Below are positions 10,578 to 23,201 of a stretch of 64,000 nt of DNA, piece after piece. The notes below the pieces were generated by a model. The model made no database searches, had not been told where the DNA came from, and saw only the letters and a list, made by a program, of their open reading frames with translations. Location: NCBI GenBank assembly GCA_013368375.1, contig JAACJP010000003.1:1178001-1242000 (forward strand). The letters are read 5' to 3'. Position 1 is the first letter of the stretch, and each line of letters opens with the position of its first letter. This DNA is from Tricholomella constricta. Its lineage: Eukaryota > Basidiomycota > Agaricomycetes > Agaricales > Lyophyllaceae. The translations under genes and the position numbers were made by a program.

Positions 10578-12336
10578 ATGCCGGTCATGACTGCCTCACG
10601 CATCCCGGAATCACAACCTCGTTCCAAATTGCGATCCCTCCTACAGACGCGTTCTTTGCGCGATCTTCAGGCTACCCCGCCTCCACTGAAGCCCCCAATC
10701 CCTGAAAAGTCCCGCCGTCGTGTATTACAGGTCAATGGCCCATACGTAGTACGAGAAGTCTGCCCACCAATGCCTGAGCCGAGTCAGGCAGAGATGCTCC
10801 AGGCTCCTTACGTTCGAAGGTAATCAATTGCCTGTCTAAGGCCCCTACATAATATTCGAAGTCTAATTTCTGGCATTCAGCCAATCGCCCCCCTCCATGC
10901 AAGTCTCTCCCTTCATCGCAGCAACGAGGACGAGCTTCGACAGTGGTCCATCTCGATCCATCTCTCCGTACACTCAGAACAGGACACATCACATTTTACA
11001 ATCAAATCTAGATAATTCAACGGACACAAGGACTCGACGCTCTGTCACTGGAACCATCGCCTTCCCAGACGGCGCAACACCGCAAGGGCTACGGAACCCT
11101 CCCGTCGACCCTCGAAAGACCCGCAGATATTGCACTGATTTTGGGCTTGGTCGTGATGAGTCCACGCCGTCGATGCTGACGCCACCTTCGCCATCGCTGC
11201 CTGTATATGATAATTCAAGTCTTGCATCCACGCCACTGGCGATGTATACAGAGACAGAGACAGACTCTGACACATCCTCTGCCGATCATACTCTTGAGTT
11301 TTCATTTCCCCAGCCACCTCTCATCGACGAGTCCGAGTCACTACGCTTACGGCGCATGCATAGCTCTCCAATGTTCAGCTCTCAAGAGACTGACGCTGTG
11401 AAAGACTTCCTCAGAAAGCGATGGGGCGCTGTTCAGGTCTCGATGTCCAAGGGATTGCCGACGCCGTACGACCAATGGGCCGGTGTTGGCGATTTCTTTA
11501 AGGACTCGAGTCAAAACATGGACCACGAGGGAGAATTTAACTTCAGCTTAATCAATCGAGTTACCACGGAAAGTTCGCCGCAAGGCTCTAGGGAGAACCC
11601 ACAATCTCTCACATCATCTCTGACCCGGGATCGGAAACTATCCACGCCGACCGCCTTTCCTACATCCTCCAAGCTAGAAAATGACGCCTCTTGGAAACGT
11701 GCAACCACAGCGCCAACACTGACTCGGGATCGAGAATTCCAGTCCGAGGGCACCTCCCTCTCCCATACACGTCCCTCATATTCCGCCTGGAAAGAAACCA
11801 ACACTGCCGCCACACCCAGCCAAAGATCCGTTCAATTGCCCTTCGAGGTCTCAAAGCCTCTGGATCGCCTGGACATAAGCATTGAGAAGCTCAAAGCACA
11901 CGACCCACGAGCGCACCAAATCAATCGCGCTGCCGCTGTGCCTTGGGAGTACCAATCCGCGTCGAAGCCACAGCCCTCTCTACCGATCAGCCCCCCCTCA
12001 CTGGCCAGCGCAGGCCGCCAGAAACCAACACACCGATCCAACATATCCGTGCCCCTAGCGGGTCTGGGGCTCGCCGACGTCAATAATATTCGTACTGGTT
12101 CACCCAAAAGCCTTGGGGCACCCTTCAATCACCGTTCGACGCGGAGCCATGCCGTCATTCGCGTCCCGACAAATTTGAATCAGGAGCCTATGCCGAAGTC
12201 TTTCATCGACATCACCCCGGAACAAGATAATCAGCGCGGAACGTCCGGGATAAGGATGCGGAAGCTCCTCGCACGGGCGAGCGTCGGTGTGTTGGAATGG
12301 GGAAAGGGATTGGTCGGGAAGAAGAATGTCCAATGA
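10578..12336 (+). CDS. Hypothetical Ser/Pro/Thr-rich protein
   Basis: No family recognised. Exon 1 (from 10578, first ATG of the frame, encoding MPVMTASRIPESQPRSKLRS) joins exon 2 through an intron gtaatc...cattcag ending about 10881, giving ...YVRSQSPPSMQVS; the second exon then stays open to 12336. Most of the roughly 560 residues look disordered (Ser, Pro, Thr, with many RS and SP sites, suggesting phosphorylation). Two short segments look structured: DAVKDFLRKRWGAVQVSMSK and the C-terminal RMRKLLARASVGVLEWGKGL, which is basic and amphipathic and could bind a membrane or a partner protein. Confidence 0.75.
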
Positions 12337-12508
12337 CATTCATGTCATTCAGAAATACATAATATACATACAACCGTCACTACTCGTAACATGAAACAAG
12401 CAACGGACATTGGCTTCCCTCTTTGAATTTCCCAGATATATATGGACGCGTCAACACCCTATGTCGGTCGTCAATCGGTTGATCCTCGTCCTGTAGATGA
12501 AGCGCCAC

Positions 12509-14486
12509 TTACACATTTGCCTTAAAGATCTTGTCATCTGTAACTTTGAAGACAAAGTTTGTAACCAAAATGTACAGGAACGTTTTTATCTCGATGAGTG
12601 AGAATCGCATTCCTATGCACGACTGCAAGACTCGTAATCAGAATCAAGGGCCACAGGGGAGACAATGAAATCCACGTACGCGCGGGCCAGCAGAGAAGCT
12701 CAATGTATTCGAAAATAGTCCAGGCTGCTGCATCGCAGCCTCCGGCAGGTTATCCCACCGGTCAGGACTTGACAAATTGATTCCAATCAGTTTCGACTAG
12801 ATGCTCTCCAAACCGGAGATTGACTTACTTGAATGACCATGCGTCATCTCCCCAAATACCCTTATCCAAGTTAAATCCCTCCACAGCCACGTGGACAAAG
12901 CTGCCCTTTGGAACCGTGACGGAACTCCGGCCTTCGTCGATACTGCCGTCGCGTTGATGTACAGGATAGGAGGTCGGGATGACATCGTCCTGTGTGGCAA
13001 CCCGTATGGACGAATGGACCGGGGGAACCACGCGCAGGGATTCACGGCAAATGTTGTGCAGATACGGTAAATTTGCAATGTTGTCGTACAACGATGCGAT
13101 TTCTTCCTCTGTCAGGCTTTCTAGTCCGCCTGCAGGAGCTAACGATAAAAGTTCAGCACGTAGACGTGTTTGCATTTCGGGATTCTCTGCTAAAAGCAAC
13201 AACGTCCAAGTCAAGGTGAGGGACGAAGTGTCGGAACCTGCAAACATGAAGGTATTGATGTTGTTCAGGATGTCTTCGTCCGAGATGCGATGCTCAGCAG
13301 GGAGGTCCGTTGCGACATTTGATTTCACTGTGAAGGCAGTTATAAAATCAGGCTGCACATGGGCTAGTTAACGTACTCAGCAAACTCAAAAGATCCTTGC
13401 CCAAGAACGGCGAGCCACTCTTCTCCGATTCCGCGATCTTTCGCTTGTTTTCCTGGATCAACTGGCCAGCAACTCGATGAATGACCTTCTGGCATCGATC
13501 CACTGTAAGCATGGCCTTGTCAGGCTAGGATACATATTAGCGAAAGAAAATCAGAGGTGGAAAAAGATCGCTTACGAAAAGGGAACTCAAGAACGGGAAA
13601 TATATGTTCATAAGAGTTCTTGTGACCTTGCCCTGCGAGACTGCAACTTCGAACATTTCCTTGTATGCGCAAAAGAGTTCGTTTGATTCATCCTTAATGG
13701 CGTTGAATTCGTAGTCGAATCCTGAAGCAATTCCACTTCAACTCAAATGCAATGCCGGCACCTCATGTCACACACCTGCTGTTCCGATAACATCGAAAGT
13801 AGCCCGACTGATCCAGTGGCAAACGTCTATCGCCAGAGCATCAGAAGAAGTCTTTTCGGTATCCCTGGGAGCCTCGACTATCATATCCATCCACCGATCC
13901 TTCAATTCACCGCCCTTGCGAAATACAAGCGGCACCAATGCGCGTAGATTCTGGATGGAGAATGCCGGAGTAGCCACTCGGCGCTGTCGCTTATGCACTT
14001 GACCCTCAGCAGAAAGCATTCCACATCCAATAAGACTAGTAATGAGTCTCCGGGACTGCCATGGTTTCTCGTAAATCGTCGAGTTTTTTAGGACATGGGC
14101 CACCGAGACTGGGTCTAGTGTAAGTAGGCGTTCGTCCCACTGGAGAAGTTGTGAGGTAATTGCAATATAGTGAATATAGAAACGAGCTTACTGGCCCGAC
14201 ACCCCTGATTCTGATGGATCGACCATACTTGTGAACAAACGCTTCATGTACTCTAGGAGATACCGAAGGCCTGTTATAGAGCCATAAGGACACGTCCCTA
14301 TGCTAAAAGCTGTATTACGCACTCTAAGACGGCAAACAAATGATTCTGGAACCACCCTAAGACTGGTGGTCCGGCTATTTGATGCAATGGATTCCATTGA
14401 GCAGCGATGAGATTTTCATAGACCAGATAGAGCACAAAAGCTACGACAGGCGCAAGCAGGCTGTAGAGAAGAAAAGCAATGCCCAT
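12509..14486 (-). CDS. Cytochrome P450 monooxygenase
   Basis: Microsomal haem-thiolate enzyme of unknown substrate. The N-terminus is a membrane anchor (MGIAFLLYSLLAPVVAFVLY), followed by a proline-containing hinge (IAGPPVLGW). The C-helix WxxxR-like region is near HKRQRRVATPAFS; the I-helix reads FMFAGSDTSSLTLTW; the K-helix ExxR is ESLR; PDRW follows; the haem loop FSAGPRSCIG carries the cysteine ligand, with an intron (gtacgt to ttgcag) splitting the loop after PR. The end is DDKIFKANV. At least eight exons are needed. No other biosynthetic gene lies next to it, so a catabolic or detoxifying role is as likely as a cluster role. Confidence 0.93.
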
Positions 14487-14644
14487 GGTGGATTGGATGC
14501 AGGAGGGAGCTAAACTGATGGACTTACTGCCTCCATTGTAAGTGAAATCCCAGACTTAAAGGTAGACAATAGAACCACGAACACGCGGAATTCGGGAAAC
14601 GATCACGTGGTACAGCATCCGATATTGAAATTGAAATTGATCTG

Positions 14645-16354
14645 CTACTTCGAGTACATCATCATAAATCGCTCTACAGTCGATCGCTTCTGTGCTACGC
14701 TCGACCCTGCAGGATGGTTATCCCACACCCGTTTCCTAGCCTGAACCTGATCCACCAACCTTGAGTAGTACGATGGCTTGATTGGTATCGGCGGCAAGGG
14801 AAACTCGTTCAGATCCACAGACACACTGCTCACACTCGACTCCGTCGTGTATATGCTTGAATCGCTCGGTCGAGTCACCATAAGATAAGGGATCGGCGGC
14901 TGAAGGAACCTTTCGTCGTCACACCCCTCCGTCCGCGTTGTGGTCGAGAAGGACGTTGCGAGAGAGCAGATAGTCCCGCGCGAGTTCTCCCGAACAAGAG
15001 AAGACAAAGAAGGCACAGTATTACACCCGCCAAGGCTAGCCGTAGTGGAGAGCGAGCTTTCAAAGGAGTACATGGTACCACGGGAGTTCTGTTCCTCAAA
15101 AGGCAAAAGGATTGGCGCGGGTTCCGAGATGACAAATGTGGGGAGCATCGGCGAAATCAAGATATCCTCAGAGACAGAGGGCGAGCGCCGGCATGTGACA
15201 AGAATACCCTTTTTGAGCTCCACGCTTTGAGTCTGGGCGCGTTTGACCTCGTAGACTACTTCAAGCTCTTCCTCGTCAAAGTCGCTGTCGGTGCTGGTAA
15301 GCGAAGTCACCGAAGATTCGGAGCTTGCAGCGGAAAAACACTCCAACTCGGGGCTAGTCGTCTCCTGTGACGATGCAGATGCGTCGGAACCCTGTCTCGG
15401 CCTGTTCTGGATGACGGGAGAGGAGACCCCTTTCGCAAGTTCGTCGATACTGGCTTGAAGCGACCTGAAAATAGAGACACTTTCTTCGTGGCCTAGGAAA
15501 GGAAAAGGTTCTTCAGTGATTTGTATGGAGTCCACCGTTGGTGTTTCTTCTTCCGCTTGGGCTGGAATTTTACGAAGGGCTAAATCCAGCGCAAGATTGA
15601 TATTGTCTTCTTCGACGCGTAGCTGCTCTTGAAACGTGAAGTTTTCTTCCTCGGAGACCGCAGGCGACCGACGCTGTCCATCGGGCGACCAAGTGGAAAT
15701 CGATGGCGCAATTGGAGAGGTCTCGAGTAGCGACGTTGGCTCAGGTAGATCATGATCTCCGAGTGCCTCGTTGATGCTTTCAACGTACACAATGCGCGTT
15801 GGTGTCCCCCAAGTAGGATCGTCGTCGAGCTCGTCGCCCATCACTAGAACACCTTTGTTTTCGGACTTGTCGATGCCGTTTTTCGCTCTCTGCTTTCGAC
15901 CACAGCAGCCTAGAATGTGCAAGCTCTTCCTCAGAAAGATTGTGCGGATCATGTACATCCCCGCCAACCCAAGAACAGTAACAACAAGTGCCCCGCCCGC
16001 GATCAAGACGATTTCTGTAACAGGGAGGTGACTTGGTGACAAGGATGTACCTGGAATTTGGGCCGATGTCCGGAGTGGAATAATGTTTGCGTGGAGGGCA
16101 ATCGTTGAAGTATACGGCACAAAGGGATCATCATCTTTAGCTGGAGGCATAGGATCAGGAAGGTCCATGGACGACTCGGTTGCTGGGTACTGGCGACGCC
16201 ATAGCTTTGGCAGAGACCGCTGGTGGTGGGCTCGCCGGATACACTGAACAAGGCCCGTGGATTGCTGTTTCGCTTCAAACGTGGGTCGAAGGCCATTTGC
16301 TGGTTGATGTAGATCCGCTTGGTTCTGGGAACCAGAAGAGACTGTTGGAGCCAT
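14645..16354 (-). CDS. Hypothetical single-pass membrane protein with long cytosolic tail
   Basis: Uninterrupted frame of 569 residues from the first ATG (MAPTVSSGSQ). One hydrophobic helix at about residues 112-140 (VTEIVLIAGGALVVTVLGLA), followed by basic and cysteine residues (LHILGCCGRKQRAK) that suggest palmitoylation and a cytosolic C-terminus. The rest is acidic, Ser-rich and disordered, ending FMMMYSK. No signal peptide precedes the helix; the first 110 residues are polar and could be extracellular in the style of fungal surface sensors, but no WSC or other domain is present. Function unknown. Confidence 0.7.
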   Translation of the reverse strand: MAPTVSSGSQNQADLHQPANGLRPTFEAKQQSTGLVQCIRRAHHQRSLPKLWRRQYPATESSMDLPDPMPPAKDDDPFVPYTSTIALHANIIPLRTSAQIPGTSLSPSHLPVTEIVLIAGGALVVTVLGLAGMYMIRTIFLRKSLHILGCCGRKQRAKNGIDKSENKGVLVMGDELDDDPTWGTPTRIVYVESINEALGDHDLPEPTSLLETSPIAPSISTWSPDGQRRSPAVSEEENFTFQEQLRVEEDNINLALDLALRKIPAQAEEETPTVDSIQITEEPFPFLGHEESVSIFRSLQASIDELAKGVSSPVIQNRPRQGSDASASSQETTSPELECFSAASSESSVTSLTSTDSDFDEEELEVVYEVKRAQTQSVELKKGILVTCRRSPSVSEDILISPMLPTFVISEPAPILLPFEEQNSRGTMYSFESSLSTTASLGGCNTVPSLSSLVRENSRGTICSLATSFSTTTRTEGCDDERFLQPPIPYLMVTRPSDSSIYTTESSVSSVSVDLNEFPLPPIPIKPSYYSRLVDQVQARKRVWDNHPAGSSVAQKRSTVERFMMMYSK

Positions 16355-16946
16355 TTTCACGATAGGCTGTGGTGGATGGTGGTAAAGGCAGCACGTCGTC
16401 AAAATCAAAGGTAGACGCGATTATGAGGGGCTGACTGAGATCAATTTGGACCTCCTTGGTCAGCCTCTTGGAAGGATGTATTACTTTGAAGCCAGGAGAT
16501 GTGACACGAGTGAAATCCGCGTCAAAAATCCTACTTTGCATGGCCAAGATGGTAGAATGCACTGTAAGATTCGTTAGAGCCCTGCTTGAGTCGTCGCAGC
16601 GTGTGTGAATGATCTCGAAAGGCGTCAGCAAACAACCAGTGACTGGGTTTACGATTTACTTACATGGTGAATATCTCTTCAGCGTCACTGTCGAGCTCCT
16701 TCGAGCTCTGAGAAAATCCTTCCCTCCACAGACCCTTCTTAAGGTCAGAGAATGCTGTCTGTTTAGGAGAGACTAGCCTTAAACTACTCTCATCTCTATG
16801 CAACTTCCACTAAGACTGGACTTTCTCTGGGTGTAGGTAATACATGATACCGGAGTATCTCTAATACTAGAGCGGGAAGCCAAGCATCCAATACATGATG
16901 GAAACGTTCCATTACAATAATACAGAACCCAAACCACTGGTAACCC
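16355..16946. other. Intergenic region upstream of the membrane-protein gene
   Basis: Holds the promoter and leader of the 14645-16354 gene and the 3' end of the ELL gene. A minus-strand open frame (16631-16275) overlaps the leader without recognisable motifs. Confidence 0.45.
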
Positions 16947-19419
16947 TTATTGGGCCTCAGGGAACATGCTACGGATCGTCTCAAGCTCCTCATGTAGCCT
17001 CTTATACTCCACGCTGAGCCGCGCCAAATCCTCCGAATCCATCAGCTCCGCATCGCCATCCGAGTCCGTCGTCGATCCGCTGTCCCCATTGCGTAGCATA
17101 GTATCAATCTTCGTCTTCTGTCCAACCATCTGCGCGAACACTGCCATGTACTCATTGTACGTTGCGCTATATCGCGCGCGAAGGCCAGCATGGTCGGTCG
17201 GCAAGGGTCGTGGCTCGCGAACACGGGGACGCGGTTGTGCTGAGGTTGGGACGGTGGAGTGATGTGTGGTGGTCATGGGAAGCGTGCGCAACGGTGCGTC
17301 GCGTCTCCTGCGGATTTCGCCCTCGTCTTCCGAAGAGGATGTGTAAATGGGCGACCTGCGGCGCTTCGTGGCGCCGTTCGCCTTCGCTTCCGAGCGACCA
17401 CGGGAATAGGATTGCGTGGACGAAACACTTTCCGGTGGGGACATTTTCCCTTCCCGCACAGCCGCAGAAGGGCGGGGGGCAGGATTTTCCTTCTTGTTGA
17501 TTTTGGGCAACGGAGGTGGCTGCGGTAGCGGGGATGGGTCCTTGCGAATTTTGGTGCGAGGTTGCGGCGGCGCAAGTTCTGGCTTCATCGGTAGCAAAAG
17601 ATCTTTAGGCTTCGAAGATGACGATGTAGCCACTGCCCCACTCTCAGTCCTACGTTTCTTTTGCGGGGCCGATGCAGATGTAGGCACCTCGGAATCGTCA
17701 CCGTCGGGATGCATTTGTTTTCTTTTTAGCATAGGCGAATCCACTTTTCGTCGCTCTTCACCTCCCTGTTTGAGGGTAACCTTGGATTTAGCGACGTCTC
17801 TGGACCGGTCCGCTCCCCTCTCCCTGTCATAATCAGAGCCAAAGCCAGCGTCTGATTCACGAAGTATCCGGATTCGTTGAGGCGGCACTGTACTTCCGCC
17901 CGTTTTCTCCTTGATGCTTGATTGCAGATTTGGAGCTGTGGGTTTCGCAGGCAATGAGGGACGAGACGCTTTGGCGTCCCTGTCCACAACTTTGCCTTGA
18001 GAAACGGCAGGGCGACTGGAGCCTTCCGTAGTGTTGTGTACGTCTGAAGACGTGGATTTCCCGATCCTGAAGCCAGACCCTGGCACCTTCCTTGAACCTC
18101 CAGTGGCAGCAGGTCGAGCGGCCGCCTGCGACCCGCCCTCGACCTCTCTCGATTTACCGTTCGCATTGCTAGCACGCGCCTTGATACTCTCGTCTTTCAT
18201 CAGAATTTCCGCTTTTACATCAGCTTTGGCCTTGGGCTTTTCCTTCGCCTCCTTCGACGATACACCGCGTTTTGGGGCGATCTCTGCCTTCTTCGCCTCG
18301 CCGTCAAGTGTGCCTGCGGCGGTTCTCGACGGGCCAGCCGGGGGTGCGGCAGAGGCAGTGGTCGTAGATGCTCGAAATGTGAAATGCTCCCAGAGAGGAT
18401 CAGTCTGTTTGATCCCAAGGCTGCTCAGCTTCTGTCGTCCAGTCCTCGCCAAATTGATCCGTTCCTGTTCAGGAAGCTTCGGCCACTCATATGGGCGGAC
18501 TTCCTTCCACGCTTCTGTCTTCAAACGCCATGTCTTTGATCCTGTGTTCTCGCCCTTCTTCGTAGAAGACGTTTGCTCTCCGACCTGATTGTCTTTCTTT
18601 AGCTATTGTTTTGAAAGCATGGAACAGAGGAAACTGACATCTTCTAGGGCATCAAGGACCTCGCGACGCCTGGACGCATCACAATCCGCACCAGCTACCA
18701 TTTTGACAATTTGGTCTCGAGTCCTCTCCTGAATTGCTATGCAGTGAACCAGGCGTCTACGAAGGGAGGGGTCGGCGGGTTTCCTTGGTGGTGGTGGTGG
18801 TGGTGCGGGGGAAGAGACGCGTGCTGCGGCGGCCGATGAGGACGCAGAGGCGTTGAGCTTCGCTTGGTCGGACGGGCGAATAGCATTACGAAACATTGAC
18901 GACGTTGGGGGTTCTTTCCGCTTCTTCGTCTTATTAGTGGGAAGAACTGGCGGGGTGTCGATGAACTTTGTCCTACGATCGTCTCGCTGTTTGGCAGCGT
19001 CCTGAGTCTTCTCGCGAATCTTGTCTTTGAGATTATCGCCGAGCTTGTCGTGTTCAATAGTGAACTTTCCGGCGACATTGGCGTACAGTTTGAGGGGTGC
19101 AGAGGGCTTCGAAGATGAATGAGTACGGAGGTACAGTTCATGTGGCGTCTCTTCTCTCAACGGTCGCATCGGGTAGAAGGTGCCTCCAATGTGTATCCCC
19201 TGGTATCGGTCAGGCATGGCGAAGAGGTTGAACGGATGAAGTGCTTACTGGGGCGTCACCAAACTCAAAATCCATTGCAGGCTTCTCACCGAGGGCTTGA
19301 ATAGCGTCTAGGGTCTCGGTCGAGAGGCGAACGAGCATGGCTACCTTGGGCTTCGAGTGCTCCGACTCGCCGGGATGAGTATGCGGGCCAAGAGATAGAG
19401 AAGCTTCTGGGAGAGGCAT
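16947..19419 (-). CDS. ELL1: RNA polymerase II elongation factor ELL homologue
   Basis: ELL proteins suppress polymerase II pausing, with EAF partners in fission yeast and in the animal super elongation complex. The N-terminal ELL domain is visible: MLVRLSTETLDAIQALG, then GIHIGGTFYPMRPLREE, ELYLRTHS, LKLYANVAGKFTIEHDKLGD and TKFIDTPP. A long lysine/serine-rich disordered middle follows, with segments such as RPYEWPKLPEQERINLARTG. The last 100 residues resemble the occludin/ELL coiled coil (DHAGLRARYSATYNEYMAVF to ETIRSMFPEAQ). Three exons: introns lie just after FEFGDAP (about 19250-19200) and near 18603-18530. Assignment is good; the exact second splice junction is approximate. Confidence 0.85.
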
Positions 19420-20135
19420 GGTTGAGTAGTACAGGAACGTTCAGCGTGTAGGAGAGACCAATAATGGACGAGGTCTACGGTCAAGGGATGAGCAACAGCT
19501 TAAGTCAACCGGCCCAAGGCCCTGATGTATAGGCCCTTGCTGGCCAGGTGAAGGCTAGGACAAGACGATGGCCAGCAGAAAGGGCTTTCGGTCGTATTGT
19601 GTAGGCGATCTGGGGATAATAGGGAACAGTGAGCGATGGCCAGCCTTGTTGTGGCCAGTCCCTCTCGCCAACAGTCAGGGTCACAGCCATCTCCGATTTG
19701 TTTGCTTCTATTGTCTATTGTCCTCGCGAGGTTAACCTGGTTCAATGATAACCTCGACTACGATACCATGTACTTGACTTATCTGTCCGGTCCATCGATA
19801 TCTCTTTCCTGTGATACTGGACAATGTGTGAGTTCAACGCGTACACGTAATAATTACAATCTCACCGATATTTTCTTCCCCTAACTTTAATCACGCCTCC
19901 CACGTTCGTTCGTTGCGTCGCGCCTATCCCCCGTGCGTAGTGATTGCCTAGCGCACTTTCAGCCTCACGTTGGCCCAATTTGCATTGCGTCTGCTTTTCT
20001 GGGTAGAATGCACCCTCCCGCCTGCATCGCACACATATCTTGGCCGCCCTATCACGTTTGTTACGCGCAGTTTCGTCGATACAAAAGGAACACCAGCCCA
20101 GACGTTATGCGAACTCTTCTCCCTGTCTCCGGGGC
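19420..20135. promoter_or_regulatory. Shared upstream region of ELL and BTA1
   Basis: Divergent promoter region of about 715 bp. Short open frames (for example 19933-20217 plus) are out of frame with the BTA1 start and carry no motif. Confidence 0.45.
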
Positions 20136-23100
20136 ATGGTGCTTCAGCTCTACCCCTCTCAAGTCTCGCGTTCCGCGGCGATTCTCGCCGGTTGTTTTCT
20201 CATCCTTGCTGTCCTAGGTCGGCTTCTACAACCTCAGCTGCGCTTTATCTGGCACTGCTTTCTTCGCCCATTTGACGCGTCAGACCAAAAAGACCGATTG
20301 AACAAGGTTTTTTTTATCTTCCCCTCCTCTACCTCCTTGATTTTTCATCATTTTCGTACCAGTTCTACGAAGGGCAGGCCGATATCTATGACAAGACTCG
20401 TACTGGTCTTCTCCGGGGGCGTAACACCATGTTGAGCCTATCTGCGAGTCATTTACGGTCCATGCGCTCGTCCCAGCCGAAAAAACGACTGGTTTGGGTG
20501 GATATCGGCGGCGGAACAGGCAAATTTCCCTCCCATCGTTCCCTACTACCTGGCCAGCCCTGATCTCTCTCCCAGGTCACAATGTCGAACTCATGGACAA
20601 ATATTTGCCGATCTCGTCGTTTGATGCCGTTTATGTTGTTGATCTCTGCGAGCCGCTGCTCCAGGTTGCCAGGCGGCGTTTTGCAGCCAAAGGGTGGACA
20701 AACGTCCATGCTCTGTGCCAGGACGCGAGCCTGTTTACTCTACCGGAATGGGCAGATGGGAAGGATCCCAAAGGGAGTGTTGGGTTTATCACATTGAGCT
20801 ATTCGCTCTCGATGGTGGGTCCTCCATGTCGCTGACTAGCCCACAGGCAATAACTGTCATCCTAGATTCCTAGTTACTACACATTGCTGGACCGCATTGA
20901 TCATATCCTTTCTCCTCAGGACGGATTGCTTGGCGTAGTCGACTTTTACACGGCGGGAAAGCAATCTTCCCTCCATGAAAAGGCGATTGGCGGGGTCAGC
21001 AAAGAATGCGGTTGGCTGTCGCGGTGGTTCTGGCAGATTTGGTTTGACTTCGACCATGTGAGTCGAGGCGCAGGCCTGACTACGTCTGTATTAAACGCCT
21101 TCAGGTCTCCCTTGGTCCTTCGCGAAGGTCGTATCTGGAATACAAATTCGGCACAGTTAGTTTTAATCCGCCCGTGTCTGCTGCAGGATGTACATTGACA
21201 CGATGTTGTAGTTGAAAAGCTACAATGGTCGCAATCGCTTTATCCTACCATTCATAGTTCGGATGTAAGGCTCAGCCTCTTCTCCCTTGAATTTTTTTTT
21301 GTTGACTGAAGTCTTTCACTAGCCCTTATTATATCTGGCTCGGCCGTCCACGCTCCTGCGATGTCTCCAAAGTGTGCCACGCATTCGAAGTCGAAGGTGG
21401 CAATCTCATCGGAAACTGCTCCCCTACGCTGTCCCAACACGATGGCAAGGTCACAGAAACTATCTCACTCTTGGAAATCGGCGAGCCCATCATGGAATAC
21501 AGTGCACCTACTGATGATGGATCGTTGATCGTCGATATTACGCCTCCACTTAGTTCATTCCATTACCAAGTGAACAAGGTGCTCGCTTTTCTGATCGTCC
21601 TTTTGCAATAACAAGCTCATCGAGGGTACCCAGCCTTGGCGCCTACCATACTATGAGCAACCGGTCCACAAGGAATTCAGAACTTTCATCTACTCCTTCA
21701 CATGGGTAAGCTCTCTTTGCTTCGGCAAGGCGCAGCAGGCTGACATCAGTATAGGAAGATCCATTTGAAGACATGCGTTATCTCGACCTGTCAAAGGACG
21801 ATTACATGTTCGTGATTACCTCGGCCGGAGACAATGCTCTTCACTACGCCATCGAAGCTCGTCCGCAACGGGTAAGTTTTGAGTGATCACATTGGGGCCC
21901 AGCTCATTTACCCTTAGATTCACTGCGTTGATATGAATCCCTGGTAAGTACATGCTCTTCAAGTCGACCAGGAATTCATTGACACGCCTTCCAGCCAAGG
22001 TCATCTTCTAGAGCTGAAGCTCGCAGCCCTCGCAAGTCTCTCTTACGACGACTTCTTTGCCCTCTTCGGCGCCGGCCGCCACCCTCACTTCCGCTCCCTC
22101 CTCGACTCTAAGCTCGCGCCATACCTCTCCTCTAGCGCCTACCAATTCTGGCGGCTCAACGACGACGCCTTCGCCTCCGGCTTTTACATGCGCGGGTATA
22201 GTGGGTGGGCCCTGCGCCTCGCGCGTGTTATCTTCTCCTTCGCCGGCGTCACCAAACACGTCGAGAAGTTGTGTGACTGCGACACCATTGCGGAGCAGGA
22301 GAATATTTGGCGGACAAAGCTACGGCCTGTCTTGCTGAACCCCATCGTCGTCGCGCTGCTTAAGAGCCCCGTATTTTGTTGGAATGCGCTGGGTGTCCCA
22401 CTGAACCAGCGCAGGATGCTGTTGGAGGAGGGCTCGATTTATGAATTCATTTGCCACACGCTGGACCCCCTCACGTCGACGTACCTGCTCAAGACTGGAA
22501 ATTATTTCTATCTGCTGGTACGCCTGGCCCTAGTCTCCTTTCAGAGTGTCGCTCAGATTGATGCGTGATTTAGGCCCTTCTTGGACATTATACACCTGCA
22601 TCCTGTCCCAACTACCTCACTCCCAGCGGCTTCAAGGCCCTCAAAGCGAACAGCAGCAGCGCCTTGGACGTATTTCGCCTCCACACCGACTCCATTGTAA
22701 AGTAAGCCTATGAGCCTTTACACCACGCCAAGCTCTGAAAACGGACTTTCTTGCATAGCGTGCTCCGCGGCTTATCGCGCTGGTCACTCACACGGGCCCT
22801 GATCATGGACCACCTGGATTGGTTCACACCCGGCTCCAAAGACGTCGTTGAGGAGGTCGAGGAGTTTCACCGCGTGCTCGCACCTGGCGGTATTGTCTTC
22901 TGGCGCTCTGCGTCACGGAAGCCATGGTACAATGAAATGTACGCATCCATATACCACCTGCCAGTGTATGAGCCTCATCCATCTGCTCCCAGGTTCCAGA
23001 AGGCAGGTTTTGAAGTTACGCCCGTGGCAGTGCGCGACGGTTCGAGCGCCATCGATAGAGTCAACATGTCAGTCGTCTCCTCCATTTTCCAGCCGCCGCC

Positions 23101-23165
23101 AGGGCTTACGCGGGGTTAAATTTATTAGGTATGCTTCCTGCTGGCGCGCAGTGAAGCGCACGTAA
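20136..23165 (+). CDS. BTA1: Betaine lipid synthase, fused BtaB-like and BtaA-like domains
   Basis: Makes the betaine lipid DGTS from diacylglycerol and S-adenosylmethionine, replacing phosphatidylcholine under phosphate limitation. After a membrane anchor (AAILAGCFLILAVLG) comes an N-terminal methyltransferase domain with SAM motif VWVDIGGGTGHNVELMDKY and YVVDLCEPLLQVA. A linker leads to the aminocarboxypropyl-transferase domain (TSAGDNALHYAIEARPQRIH, CVDMNP, LFGAGRHPHF, LMDHLDWF-like IMDHLDWF, RVLAPGGIVFWRSA). This order (methyltransferase first) is the fungal arrangement. About ten introns; the one at 20520-20575 needs a GC donor. The final intron 23068-23128 gives the family-like end VNMYASCWRAVKRT; read-through would give a different tail ending at 23119. 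Confidence 0.93.
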
Positions 23166-23201
23166 TAACGTCCACTGCAAAAACCAACGGCGGCGGTCCG
23201 G

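Noticed and set aside
16275..16631. Minus-strand frame overlapping the start of the membrane-protein gene
   Set aside because: Out of frame with the gene, no motif; most likely leader sequence.
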